This document shows, piece by piece, positions 1 to 14,325 of a stretch of DNA of 64,000 nucleotides (position 1 is the stretch's first letter; each line of letters starts with the position of its first letter). The DNA is from Manduca sexta (Eukaryota; Arthropoda; Insecta; Lepidoptera; Sphingidae), in assembly GCF_014839805.1 (NCBI RefSeq), contig NC_051140.1, positions 12,793,826 to 12,857,825 on the forward strand. The letters run 5' to 3'. The translations under genes were made by a program, and so were the position numbers. Below the pieces are notes generated by a model. That model made no database searches and had not been told where the DNA came from. It saw only the letters and a program-made list of their open reading frames with translations.

Positions 1-875
1 TTAGCCACCTATTACAATAGGCATGGGGTCTCTGATGGAATTGTTCAAGCGCGTCTAATCCACCGAACAAATACATGTATTATCCGAGTTTTAAGATGAA
101 CAGAATACTTCATTACATTAATTACTAAAATCACCTGCATAGAATATATACATTTTCAGAGAAAGGTGTGATTTATAAATTATTTCTTGAATGTATTATA
201 ATGTTTTAATTGTTTAAACACCATCCAAAAAGTAATATAATCAATACACCTTTTACATGTAGTCATTATTAGATTCGCCTGTAACTCTAATTTACACGGG
301 TCGAATACTATTGATCTAACAAGTTTCTTGTAAATAACTAATACACTGTAACATGAGTATGGGCATACATACGCATGTTTGAAAACGTAGTTCGATGAAT
401 ACGTCTAATGAAAGATACCGAGAAACAGTACGGCCAGGTCAATCGATTATAGAACAACGTATCTAAACAAAAGTGTATAGCCAGCCGGCCCGGGGCTGTT
501 TTGATGGAAGTGTTGGCTCGGGTGAGCACGCTCCCTGTTCGCTTGGTTGAGAGACAGCATCTGATTTGTTGCGCTTATTCCGTTTCATACGCTCCGATAT
601 TTAAATTATATTCCGAACTACTAACAAACGTGGTTTATTTTAACTTTCTTTTTATTTGTAACAACTTGAAACTAGGTTAGTCACAAAACGTACAGGATTT
701 ACATCAATCACTATTTCTCTACACAACTGTGAACCCTTGAAACTTTATACAGGCAAACTTTAACGAATTATTGTATGTTGAATAGTTCTATCATGTATGA
801 TTATAAAAGAAGTGTTCAAGAACAATGCATGCTAAATAAAAGAGTAAGCAATCAAACACAAACATGCAAACCCAG
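1..875 (+). other. Intron (or promoter region) upstream of the sif RBD exon
   Basis: No coding exon seen. A GC-richer patch lies near 480-545. TATAAAAG lies at 802-809, 55-75 bp before two in-frame ATGs of the RBD exon. Confidence 0.5.
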
Positions 876-1100
876 ATGTCTCGAGACGAGGGCGAGGCGG
901 CGGTGCGCGTGTCGCTGCCCGAGGGCACCACGGCCACGGTGGGCGTGCGTGAGGGCATGACCGTAGAGGAGTTCCTGGCCGCTGCCTGCTCGCGCCGTTC
1001 GCTTAATGCGCTCGAGCACTTCGTCAGGGTGAAGAAGCGCCGCGACATGGAGGATCACAACTACTTCGTCCCGCACCGCAGCGACCTCATCGAAACTTAT
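876..1100 (+). CDS. sif: sif exon: Ras-binding (RBD) domain
   Basis: The 75 codons are strongly GC-rich against AT-rich flanks and encode a ubiquitin-like RBD with the motif [20 protein letters not shown]. The donor is GTGAGT at 1101. The left border is less certain: AG at 874-875 gives phase 0, but the preceding stretch is A-rich with almost no pyrimidine tract. The frame stays open back to about 840, with ATGs at 864 and 876, so this could also be a first exon of a short isoform (TATAAAAG lies at 802-809). Confidence 0.88.
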
Positions 1101-4100
1101 GTGAGTTACATTTTAACAATATATAAACTGAGACCATTTCCTTCACACATCTCTTTTACACATTATGTAACGTGTCACTGTAAAACTATGTCATTAAAGC
1201 CTTTTAGATTAATAGGTTTTCATAGGAATTGGTGAATTATACAAGATTTATGTAGTTACGTTAATTGGTTTTAAATATCACAGTAATATGCTAAAATCAA
1301 AATTACGATAATTCCTATTCGTAAAATCGATTATATAATTCCTATGTAGCAGATATTATTTTTGCTACTAAGAACTCGTATTTATGCAGTTTCAAAAGCA
1401 AGCCTTAATAATACATTTTCATATAACGTAACATAAATCTTTTTCCCTTTGTCTTCGTTCATGATGAAATCACAATATTTCAATATGTTTTAATAAATAG
1501 TTATAAAAAATACATAAAATATTGAAAAATAAAATTCCATTTCCATGAACACATTTACAGGGATTTGATTGCTTCATGTATGCTGTATATTCGTTCAGGC
1601 GTAATTTTATTTCGTGCTAAATATAGATATTCCCAGAATTCTTTTTAAAACTGCTGCAGTGAAATATGCAAAAATTTCCATTTTTGTTTTTAGTTCCAAA
1701 AAAAACCTTTATTTAAATAAAACATTCTGGGAACCCTTAAAGTTTCACAAAGAGAGAGAGAATAGTTTTCAGATTTTTTACACGAAATTGAAACCTATAT
1801 GGGATAACAAAAATGTGTTTTGGTTTAATATACCGCTGTTAGTACAGTACACTATGTAATTAATATTGATGGTCTACTTTTGATTCAGATCCAATTTGAA
1901 TAAGTTAGACAATAAAGAATAACAAGATAAATTTAACAACTCTTAAAACGAGTTATTGAAATTAAAGGAAAAATATTGTATTAAAAAATAAAATCTCATT
2001 ATTGTCATCATATTGGTAGTTAACATAATAATATGTTTTAGTTGTGTTTAAAAAGAAATGATTGCAAAAAGCCAAATGAACGCCTCTATTCTAGATTGAG
2101 ATGTTACTAACTATTAACAACTAAAAAAAGTAAGCCTTAGTAATAATCGTTACCGAGAAACTTTTCATAACACTCGCGCATTGTGATCATAACTTTATTG
2201 TTGATTATCTTATATTTCTACAGACAGAAACATGTTTTCACCCCTTCTAATTTCATCAAGGTCTTTACTTTAAAGCAAATAATATTAATATACATATTGT
2301 ATTTAACCGTCTCGAAGTATAATTTAGATTTTAATAATACTCCTAAATGAATGTAAAATATACAAGTGTTTTGTCACCGACGCGATGCGAAGCTGACGTG
2401 AAGAGGGTATGACAGCGCCCATTGCGTCACACAGCCTTCGCGAGCGACACACGCTACAAGGGTTTTCAAATGTTATAATACTCTCGTATTAGTATTCATA
2501 TATTACAACTTTTTCTTCCAACCGCTTTTATTCTCCTCCAATAGAAGGTCGGGACAAAATAACATTGTTTCATTCATGTTGTAGAAATGGTTTGGTTCAG
2601 TTTATAGAACCGATTGTCTATCTGTCAACTCACTCTAATTAATCGCGTTAGGTTTCCCTAACGCTCGGAATCAAACCCAAAGTATCCCGGTTAACAACCG
2701 ATATTTTCTGCTATTGGACGAAGCACGCTAACATTATGTTACGCAACGATGCACAAATATATTTTGTTTGTACTAAATGTATTTTACTTGAAAATATAAT
2801 TTTCAGATAGGAACTCAATGTAATACACTCGGACTATTAAATATTTCCACGAACAGTTCGAATTTTATTTTGAGTGAAATGTTTTTACGTTCCGGGAAAC
2901 ATTTCATTTAAAAAACGTTCGTAGTGAATATAATGTCAGAATTTGAAGCCAGTTTTTATTTAAAATAGTAAAACCAACGTAGAAGTATCTATCTCGAGTG
3001 ATTGAAAGATATTCTGTTTGCCTGAAACTTCACATCGGATCTACGTAGCATGATCTGATGTTACGTTCAAATCCGTAAACATTTTTATTCAGAAGGCGAA
3101 ACATTCGCTTTGATTTAGGTCGGGCAACACTAGTTTTGTGTTTGCTAACTCTACTTACTCATCTTACACACCGATAAACTAACAACAGAGTGTTTGGTCT
3201 TCAAATGTTGGGAGGCTTAAAATAAATTAAACTGTATGTATTCAAACATGTTAAGGGCCTTTAGAGAAACTAAATTAAATTTATAGACAATTATGATGAA
3301 CAATTTGCATTGTAATATGTTTTACTATTTTTTATCTTAGTACTCAATTTAATGAAATTCTTAATTTTCTTCCAAAATCTTTGATTATAACTGTCTGAAA
3401 TTATAATCACCAAATATATACAGTAACAGCTATACTCGTACTTGCATAGGTACAGTAATATACCTGCGCATTAACTATCCTTAACAGATATATCCAATTA
3501 ATTGTTAATTACCCAATGTATGTGATTACTATAATTATTAATTTGACCGCTGAGGCCATGCTGCGGACACATTTACTGTCTCTTATAATTACTATAACAA
3601 CAGACGTCCAATTGAATCTGGTTTTACAGAAATATAATTTTAGCAAACAGTAATAAGTTTTATTTCTGCTCTTTTATACAAACAAGTAAAACATAACATA
3701 ATCACACACCAATAGCTCTTTAATTAGGAAGTAGAGAAGCAGTCGGTACATCTGAGAGTTTTGCTCAGTCATTTTCTGTCTCGTGGTAACTATTTGGGAT
3801 AAATTCCAATTTTATAATATGCATATCAGCTTTGAGAATTAAAATGTCTTGCACGATTTTTAATTTCCGCCCTGAAGAGAGACTCCACGACTTAATGCCT
3901 TTGCGGCGTAAGTGTGCTGCTAGTAACTAGACAAATGAAGCAATAAAATATACGATATCTGTAATTTCCTAATTAATTTTTGGATTAAATAAAAATAAAC
4001 ATGCACACGATATTAACCATAAAATATATTGTGTTAATGTCAGCCCAACGACAAAATTACTATTTTATTACTTTACAAACCTAGGGACCCTATGAGACTA

Positions 4101-7100
4101 TCAATTATAATGCTCTTCTTTCTCAACCTTAAACCATATTCATACAACACTCCGAGTAAGGCCGAAGCTTTTAAGTCAAGATTCAATCTGGATCACACAC
4201 ATTAATCTCGAGTCGGAAAAGCTTTGTGTTCTCTTCAAGCAAACTCGACATAAGAAAAATGAGAATTCAAACATTGTTTTAACTTATTTGTTTTTTACCT
4301 ACTTAGGGATTAGAGTTTGTAATCCAAATGCAGTATAGCGAATATCTTTTAGTATAACTGAATTTTGTTTTAAATAGCTACACACACATGAAGTAGTTGA
4401 GGTGTGCGCAAAAATCCTGTATCAAGTGGAATTACAACGCACCACCCTCGAACAAATGTGGGGATTCAGCGTAGAGGCTGAACTTATAGAGAACGCGGAA
4501 CGACAAGACGAACTCTGTTGTTACGTCAGCCGTGTCGAAGACAAGAGTGTTGCCATGCAGAATGGTAAGTTTTTTAAACCTTATTACAGCATAGTACACC
4601 GCAGATCCGTTTCGTAGAATATATTTTTTTATCTTTTACAGTTCGCCCGTGTATTGTATTTGTACTGACCTGATTACTAATGCGGAATAGGAATTGTATT
4701 TGTGTTTCGTTAAGCATTGTATACACGATATAAACATAATATTAGGATGTGGAAAGTCATGACATAATTTGTAATAAATAGTATTAAAGGAACTCTGGGT
4801 GTATGGCATTTTGGAGATAATAATACTTAAGTATTGTACTTTACATATAATATGTCCAATGGAAGGTATTATGACCAAACGCGCATCAAGATTATGAAGA
4901 TTTACAATATTAATGTAATTTGCCCCTGCGTTATAAGATCGTCAATGACAATGATCATTCAAACAGTTGTGTGGATTTACCGTAACGATGCTAGACATAA
5001 GTACCTACTTCTTGATTTTGAGGACGACCAAACAAAAGGCATTTAATTTATTAAAACAATTGACTGAAGCTTACATAACAAGAAATGAGTTAATGTAGAG
5101 ACATTGAACGTTCATAATCAATTCATCAATAATACCTTCAGAAACTGGAATACGTATATTTGCGTTCCACATACTATATTCATGGAATTTCATCTGAAAG
5201 CGCGTATCAAAATTTGTTTTTTGTTCTCGAAAAAATGTTAAAATTTCACCGAAATCTATCAGTGTGTGAAGCTGAAATAACCGGCTTATCGGTTCAAAAG
5301 CTTTTAGAACGCTACCTAGAGACTTAGACTGCTATGAGGCTAACGTACTAGCTAAATCTATCCATTTATCCACAGTGGCTATAATTAGGTCTTGAGTAAC
5401 AGCCTGTGATCCATAATCGATATAATTCTTAAACTTACGAGAATCATCCTTGCGCAATACGGTAATAGGAGGTATCCGAAGGTTGTTTTCAAAGAAAATA
5501 TAGTACTCGATGTTCGAAGAATTCTTTTCTATTAATATCACTGCAATACTCTAGTAATAAGAAATAAAGTCTAGTTGACCACATCCACTAAACGAGAATG
5601 AATGTTACTATTCAGACAACAATTATTATAACGATAGAAGGATTGCGAATATCATTATATAATAAAATATACATATAGTTGATTTATATCCTAAAAAACG
5701 ATAATATATTTTAAAAGAAAAAATACATCATGACATTTTAGACATTATAATATCATGAATAAATAGACAGTGGCGCACTCAGTCATATATTTCCACATCC
5801 TAGTAACAAAATTGAAATACGATCCCATTTAAAAATCTAATATTGAATACGCGAAGAAGTATCATCCTTAAAGTAAGAATGCAAATAAAAAATTTTGATA
5901 CTACGTTCCTATATAAGTTACTTATGTATGTCTACATTGCTCAACGATGTACATTACACAGCACTTGGAAAACTTTGACTCTGTTTCCATAGCGAACCAA
6001 ACTTTGTCTTTTACACTTTTACTTGGATGTATGTCTACATTCTACGATTGTTGATATACAGACACTTTTGTTGTTATTTGTAAGATACTTTGAAAATCTG
6101 ATAAAACAATACTATTTTCTGCTTCTCCTTTAAAATGTAAAACCTTATTCAGTTACCTTGTTTTACGAGAAGCCAATATCCTGTTTGAATAAAGAGACTG
6201 AATATTTAACTTTGCTTTATTTCTTATAGTTCAATTAAAAAAGACAGAAAGCAATCACTTCAATTTCAGTTGTTTCTGTGTCAGGGATAATCAAAGGCGA
6301 CGAGATAATGGTGATCAACGGAGCAATCGTATCCGACCTAGATATGATGTACTTGGAGAGCGTTCTGCAAGAGGAACTGTCTCTAGTCATGATGATGAGG
6401 TATTTATCATTTACAATCAACTCATATTTCCATTATTAGCAACATAATATTTTGAAAAAGCCCCCCGACCTTTCAATAATATTGATTTCGCTAGTGGCAT
6501 TTACGTAACTTAATTGAATGAATGGTCCGATGTTTTCTATGTTAATGTAAATTGATCTTCGTAGTCAGTTTAACTACTATTCATTAACTAACCGACCCTC
6601 GAGAGGCATTTGGTAGCATCGAATTGGAACAAATTGTCTAGGGAGAAATAACAAGAATCTTTATACATAATGTTCCACTGCAAAGTGGATCTAACGAAAA
6701 AGGAAGCCGAGCGCCTGGCACCTAATAAACGGAAGTTAAAGTGCGCGTTGTGCCGGGGCAGGGTGGAAAGCCTGTTCATCGGCATTTCCCGCCCTCATAC
6801 ACCTGACCTTTCGCGACCGCGACAAGTTTACTGAAGCGCTCGGTGCGACCTACATACCGCCTCACCCTGCAGCCTGCGCCTCTCGGCTCGCGGCTCTCCA
6901 CTCACCTGGCACCGCTGCGCCACCGCTCCGTCGCCGCACCGCCACCGCTGTAGCACCGTTCCTCGGCACGCTCACAGCCACGACTCGCCATTGTGAACGA
7001 CCGCAATTGAGCCCCTCCACCTTACCGCGTCGCGTCAAATAATGTTTCCCAACAAATGTCATCTCAAAATGAACGCTCGCAACACGATATTATTACTGCT

Positions 7101-10100
7101 GTGACTTGTTTTATGTCGTCATTTATAGAAAGCCGTTCCGGTTTTAAGGCGCTCGCTTTTATTGTCTTGTTGAGTGTTGTGAACTTTAAAGGAATAATTA
7201 AGGCATTATTTCACCGTTGTTTCATAGATCTTTTGTTTGTTGCCTCAACTTAAATCCGTGTTACTCTTTGGATATGTTGTATATTTCGACATAAAATTTT
7301 CGACATTTACTGATTGTCTTTATAGATTTTACTTCCAAGAATAATGTGTGTCTTAAACCCTTAAGACCGACACAAGGAAACATTTTAAGGCTTATTGGTT
7401 CTAAATAATTTCCGAGAGATGAAGTAGCACATTGAAATTTGACACAGACGTAAGAAACATTCTTACTTTAGATATAAAAACACTTATGCTTTTGACACTT
7501 GAAAACGCTTCGTTTAAACGTATAATTTGAAAACATTGCGATAAAAGCTGGCTCGGTTTTAGTCTGTCATTTTAAAACACTTCAAGTCTTTTGTTAAACT
7601 CGAGATTATTTTTAATTTCACGTCAATTTGAGAAGAAAATGCAGTCGTATTATAACGTCAAACACAGTAAAAAATCTCAACTTTTAGAATTTGATTTTAG
7701 AGGATTGGTAGTTGTAATATAGGCACATTAAATATCAAAATCTTTATAAACGGCACCACATAGTAATTTTCCGCCCTGTTTAATAATAACAACGTCCACT
7801 TTCAATAAAAGCTTTGCATTAAATTTTAACTAGTCGTACTGGTAAAAGACAAGTCAAAGCGAGTCACGGACGAGGCGTAGATCGGCTTAATGCGAACGCA
7901 ATGCTACTCGTTACACTATTGAGTCTCGAAAACATGAATGAAATCTTTAACAGGTCCTACCTTGTATGATTAACCTAAGCAATACAATAAAAAAATCTAA
8001 ACAGATCATCCCGCACGGAGCCGCCCGAGCTGTCGGGAGTGATGCGCGCGGCCACCGACGACATAATAGATTCGCTCGTGTGCCCGCCGCCGCCTAGCGA
8101 CCCGCCTGTCATCTCCGACGATATGATATCCGGCCTCATCGTGCCTGCACCCGCTTGGAGTGAGTACTTATTTATTGTTGTTTTGTATATTTATGTTCCT
8201 TATTTATTTAGATGTTCTTCAGCACGCCGAAGAGTTATGGATTGCGAGAAGTCAATAAAATCCCCCTTTCCATGTCAAGTCTCATGCATATTCCTTAAAA
8301 ATTGATAACTCATCCAGAATTCCTATGGCAATATACTCGTAGGTGTTCAGGAACTGCGATGGTCATAACATCATTTAAACAGAGTTAGGATAGGTTAATT
8401 CATATACACTAAATATGGTTCAATAGCAAATGTAAAATAAATTCGTTCCATATTTGCAAATTTAGTTCAAAATCAATTAATATTTTTATTTTAATCCATA
8501 TATTTTAACAATAGACGTGGTCTTTCTCAAATTACCAAAATCTGTACAAAACCAGTAATCGAATGCTGCATTTCATTTGACTGTTTGAGATATTCTGTTT
8601 GCCTCTATGCGGTACATCAAATTCGTATTAGCTGTAGCTAATAATTTGTTAATCGATCAATTATTATCAAAAAATTGCAACAGCAGTATAGTAACTGTAT
8701 GTTTCCGCAGTTACTCTGTTACAAATCAATCCTATTATTTATAATTGGTAAATTTCATGGCAATTATAATTTATTTTATTTGTCATTTTATAATATATCT
8801 TAACAGCATATCCAACACTTTCCGCCGTTCCTAACTCTGTTTAATTCCTCTGAAAACGGTAACATGTTTATGATCTTCTGATATTATGAGTGTTTATAGG
8901 GGGCGAAAATAAGTAACTAAATTTTACTCGTGGCTCCACTCGTGTGAAAAGTTTTTACGGGATAAATAGGTTAAAAGGTCCTATAGCAATTAAGAGTACT
9001 GTAGTTTCCTATTAGTGAAAACAAATCAAAATCGGTTTAATAGTTCCTTCGATTACAGAGTCCAAACAAACAAACTCTTCAGTTTTATATATCATAGTAG
9101 TTATAGATTAACATCAGTGACTCATTTGTTCCTCTTACAGCAATTGTTGTGTACATATTACACCGTATTTTTTGTATTATATGTAGAAAACTATGATATA
9201 TGAACGAATAATACAATATATATGTCAATTCAAGTTTATCTGTCTTTACCCAGTTAAACTATATATACATGGAAAGTATATTGTATGTACAATATCCTTT
9301 ATACTTACACGTTATAAGATATGTCTATGAAGTACTATAAAAATAATTTGATAATATTATGAATTTTAATACCCACTTCAAATTCATTATTATCACCAAG
9401 AAATGTACCTTGGAATTATAATTAATAAAACATATACCATACAGTGAAAATGTTTATTTTTGAAATTTGGGTTTAAAATAACACATCCCTCAAGCAAAAA
9501 CTAAAAGATACAGTAAAACCATGTCATTTGTGTTGTGTTGAGATGCGACGAAGGTGAAGTCACACGAGCACGTCACCCCTTTCCAGAAATAGCACATAGA
9601 TTGCTTTTATTCTTGTTGGTTATACAAATCCCTGGGATCATGTCTTAGAAAAAGCTATCCTATAAATAAATACTTCATAATCTTAATCTTACAATGAAAA
9701 CAGTGTGTTGGCACCCATAATTTTGAAAGTACTTATAGAGTACGTAAATTGATACAATATTGACAGTGAAGATATTTGTAAAAGCGAACCAGAACGATAA
9801 CAATCAATAACGTCAATGTACGATAAACAAACAGAGACAGTCTTATTACGGCTATATCGCTTAACAAGCAACTCTACAGCATAGTATTTATGTAACAGTT
9901 GGCATCGTTTCCGAACCAATCTACATTTTCATTTGCTGCCTCTCATCTTTCGTATATTTCACATAATGGTATATTTTGTTTCAAGTTTACTCTTTTAGCA
10001 TTATTTGATTCAATTATGGATACGCTTGTTGCATAATATAATTTAACTGTTTTTTTTTAATAATCTGTTTATTTTCAAACCTTTTCTTCTTACTATTTGT

Positions 10101-13100
10101 TCTAATTTTAGTGCTACAAGTAAGCGATGGTTTCTAAATAAATTAAGTTAATAATAATATTATGTTTATTAATATGTATAATAAAGTTTATAATTAAACG
10201 CATATTTAACATGGTCTATTTCTTTTGCTTTCTACATTTTTTATTTCATACGATGCTAATGGAATTTTTAATTAAACATTCTATTAACATATAGTTTTCT
10301 GAACAGATTTATTAATCTATATTCAATTTCAATGGTTATAGCCGTGTGTAATTAACAATTAGTATTATAATGGTAGTATTTGCTGGCTGAGTGCGGATGT
10401 AACACGCTGTAACCGCACGTTTTGTTGAAATGTGCGGTGAGCCATTTCTCATCATGCCTGTTTGTTACTAAGCGTGACATTCCAACATGTTAATAGCACG
10501 TTAATGTAAAGTTAAATCTCAAAGCTTGACCTAATTATTTTTATCGAATCATTTTAACTCCACAAAGTGAGTCGTTTGAGTCGTCAAAGTGTTTTGTAAT
10601 TATTCAGAGAAATACCGCCCAGTTTTTCCTTATGGAGTATAATATAGACTCGTTGTAATTTGTCATGGTTGTTTTTAAGTCGATGCCGCATTGGGGTTTT
10701 TATGTCGGTGTGGTCATTATTAAAGCTAGCGATCCGGAACTCACCGTACACTTGATGCGTTTGCAGCAATTTATTTTGCCGTTGGTATTCCAACAACACA
10801 AGAGGCAATTATGACGACATATTGACTCGACGTGTAGTTGTTTATTCAATGACAGCTATAGGAGTATGAAGTATCGGAGCGCGGCTTGACGCAGTCCGAC
10901 TTCGAACGCGTGCGGTGGGAACAATAGATTCCGCCCCCTCCCACGAACACGTTATTTATTATGGCATTCTCGCCTAATGAAACTGACTTTTTTCCCTTCT
11001 AATGACGCGTATTCAATATGCGGACGGAAAAGCTCTCGGTTTGTTCATTTTATACCTGACATTTCTGTTTGTATTTATCATATTTTCTTGACATCAAATA
11101 AACATTGCGAGGTTTATTACGTAATACCCGATGTCAGTGATTGCTATATTTTATTTATCGTTTACCAAATAATATCATTGTTGTGTTATTTCATTTGACT
11201 ATATTAATAATATAATCTATACTATTATATAAATCTGAAGAGTTTGTTTGTTTGAATGCGTTAATCTGAGGAACTAATGGTTTGCATTGAAAAATTCTTT
11301 TAGTGTTGGATAACCGGTTAATGAATCGGTTAACCGGTAATGAATAACTATTTCCCTTGGCCACGCCATCACGCGTTAACGGCTGGACCGATTTCATTTT
11401 TTTTTGTGTTTGTTATTGCCAGGAGAAGGATCTTATGAAAGAAAAAATTCAAAAAATTGCGCGGAAAATTAAAAAAAATAAGAAAACTTAACGAAAATAT
11501 TCATTTTATTTAACTGTCAATTGTTTGATATAACTGTTAGCGATTGACAGAATGCGCGCTGCAAATACATAGTTAAGACGAGACAACATCAGTCGGGTCC
11601 ACTAGTTTCTTATATATATGATATTCCTTTTGAGAGCTTCCGTTGCATACAGCAAAGTAGTAATTTTAAAACATTGAAATAAAAAGTAAATCATAAATTT
11701 AAAAAGCCCCCGATACAAAAGCCTCTAAAAAGGTAATGAACGAAATAATTCTTTAATGGTCCCTCGACGCAACGGCATTTGCGTCAGAATATTACTAGGT
11801 ACTTATAATATAATGAAAGGAAACAGAAACACACCTTATTTTTAACTTTTTAGAGGTTATATTTTTAAATAAAATGTATGGATAACAATATAACGTATTG
11901 TTCGTACTATTTGAAATTTAAACACGTAATTTAAAAAGATTTTACCCTTACAGGGTATTTTTCTAAGTTAAGTATATAATCTTATTTATTTCATAAAAGT
12001 TAACGTCTATTGAAATATAAGTGCATGATTATATCTCCCAAGGAAACATGTATAGTTAAACATGCAAGTTGTCGCAACTTAAATAGAAAAACAGCTGAAT
12101 AAAATTCTGTTGCAATGTCAAAACAAAAATACCCGTTTTCTGAGGCCGTGACCTAACTCCGGGCTATTTGCTTATTCCCGATGTTGACATACTGCGACCG
12201 AAAACTGATTGTGCGACTTCTTGTCATAAAACGGTCTTCGTATGAAAGTTATATCAAAAGCATTATCATTTTTTCTTTTATTGCTTCTTCTGATCTATCA
12301 GAGCCTTATGACAATTATAACATGGTAAAGATTTAAAGAACAAACATTTAAACAAATTTTTATATTAATCTATTAAACAATGTTTTGCAATAGGGTTTTT
12401 GTCTCAGCTATGCAAAACGTAAATATGTTTCACGGAGTGAAAATCTTTTACATGCATATTTAAATTATTACCCTTTATGGACATATATACATGTGGTAAA
12501 TGTGTTTTAATAAATTTATATAGCGTAGACGATTTCAAAGTGCTTATAGTACATTCAGAAGTTAAAAAAAACATCTATAAAATAAAATAGCAAACCATTA
12601 AAATCCAAGCAATTGGAACTACCAGCGGGTTCGAAACTTAGGTCTTCTCAATATAAAACTACCTAACCCATGACGACTTTAAGTTGAAAGGCCTATTTTA
12701 ACATCAATATTGATGACTTTTTGTTGTCTCTTTAAATTTCTTCGTGAATATTATCTTTGTGGATTAATATACACCAACAAAACATAGCTTGTTTTACGTG
12801 TCTATACAACACTTCAGCACCGGTTGAGACAAAAACTAGCAATTAATAAAAATAAGTATGGTAATTTTCTCATATCGTAAATCATGACTTGTCCAAATAA
12901 ATGAAAGTCATGGTCCATTACCTTTACGTGCGTGTGCGGTTTTTGTTTTTCCCTACCTGAGCCACCGGGTTCTGAAGCACTTATTCGCACAATGACAAAG
13001 GGAAATATAACTATTACAATTCATATAACTTAACGATTATGAAAGGCACTTAGCGTTAATACCATTATATATACCATTATATATGGGTTATTTACTTCGG

Positions 13101-14226
13101 CGTTACTGTGTTTTCGAACTAGTGGGTGACGTCACATGTGTTCAGCATGATTAATATGGCATAGGAGATTTATAGCTTTGATTGTTTAAATATTTATTCA
13201 TTTAATTTTAAATCTATAGTGATAAAGATTGTAGATCAAACCTGTTAATACTTAAATGTTAATACTAGACCAATATGAGGTGATTATTTCAACGGACATT
13301 AAAGGAGAATGCCCATTTTTGTATGAAAATTAGGCTACGCTTTCGTCTGTACAAAACCTATATATCCTAAATCTTATACAAATTGAAAACAATTGGATAT
13401 TCGATGGGAGTTCGGAGTAATCAGAATATTTATAGCTCGGTTATTTTGAGGTTAAGTATGGACCGTAATAATGTACGGTAGAAAGTACCTACGTACCTAA
13501 TTAAGTTCAATATTGCAATACCTACTTGTTATTGCTTTAAACAATTATTAGTCATTCTTTTCACCTAACTTTAATCGGCCTTATAAGAAACTGATAGGTA
13601 CTAACATGTCTGATGACCCAGAAAATTGAGCTTTTCTGGGTGAAGGCACATGTGGGGTTGGAGGGAAACGAGAGGGCGGACGTACTCGCTAAGGATGCCG
13701 CACAACACCTGAAGACCCGTGCGCACTACGACAAATGTCCGGTTTCGTTCGTCAAACGACAGATCCGAAAGGACTCGATCGACGAATGGAGCTGGAGATA
13801 CGCGGACGGAGAGACGGCTTCGGTGACGAAGCTGTTCTTTCCGGACGCGGTCGAGGCGCACAGGGTCGTGAGGCGGATCGCCCTGGACGTCACACTGACG
13901 CAGGTGTTCACGGGGCACGGCGGGTTCTCCGAGTACTTGCATCGGTTCAAGTGCAAGGAGAGCCCGGCGTGCCAATGTGACCCTGACGTTCAGGAGACGG
14001 TCCTACATCTCCTGCTCGAGTGTCCCATCCACGCAGCCGATGGATATGAGCTGGAGATGGATTTAGATGCAACCTTGAAAATAGAGAATATACATAGAAT
14101 AATGAAAGATAAACATAAAATAGATAGGTTTTTGAAATATTGTAAAAAAATAGTATATAAGATAAACAATAGAAATAAGTAAAAATAAGAATTGTTAAAT
14201 GTATATATAATGATATAATGATATAA

Positions 14227-14325
<99 letters not shown>

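Noticed and set aside
775..960. 61-codon plus-strand frame at the RBD exon
   Set aside because: Out of frame with the RBD; Arg/Cys-rich artefact of GC-rich sequence.
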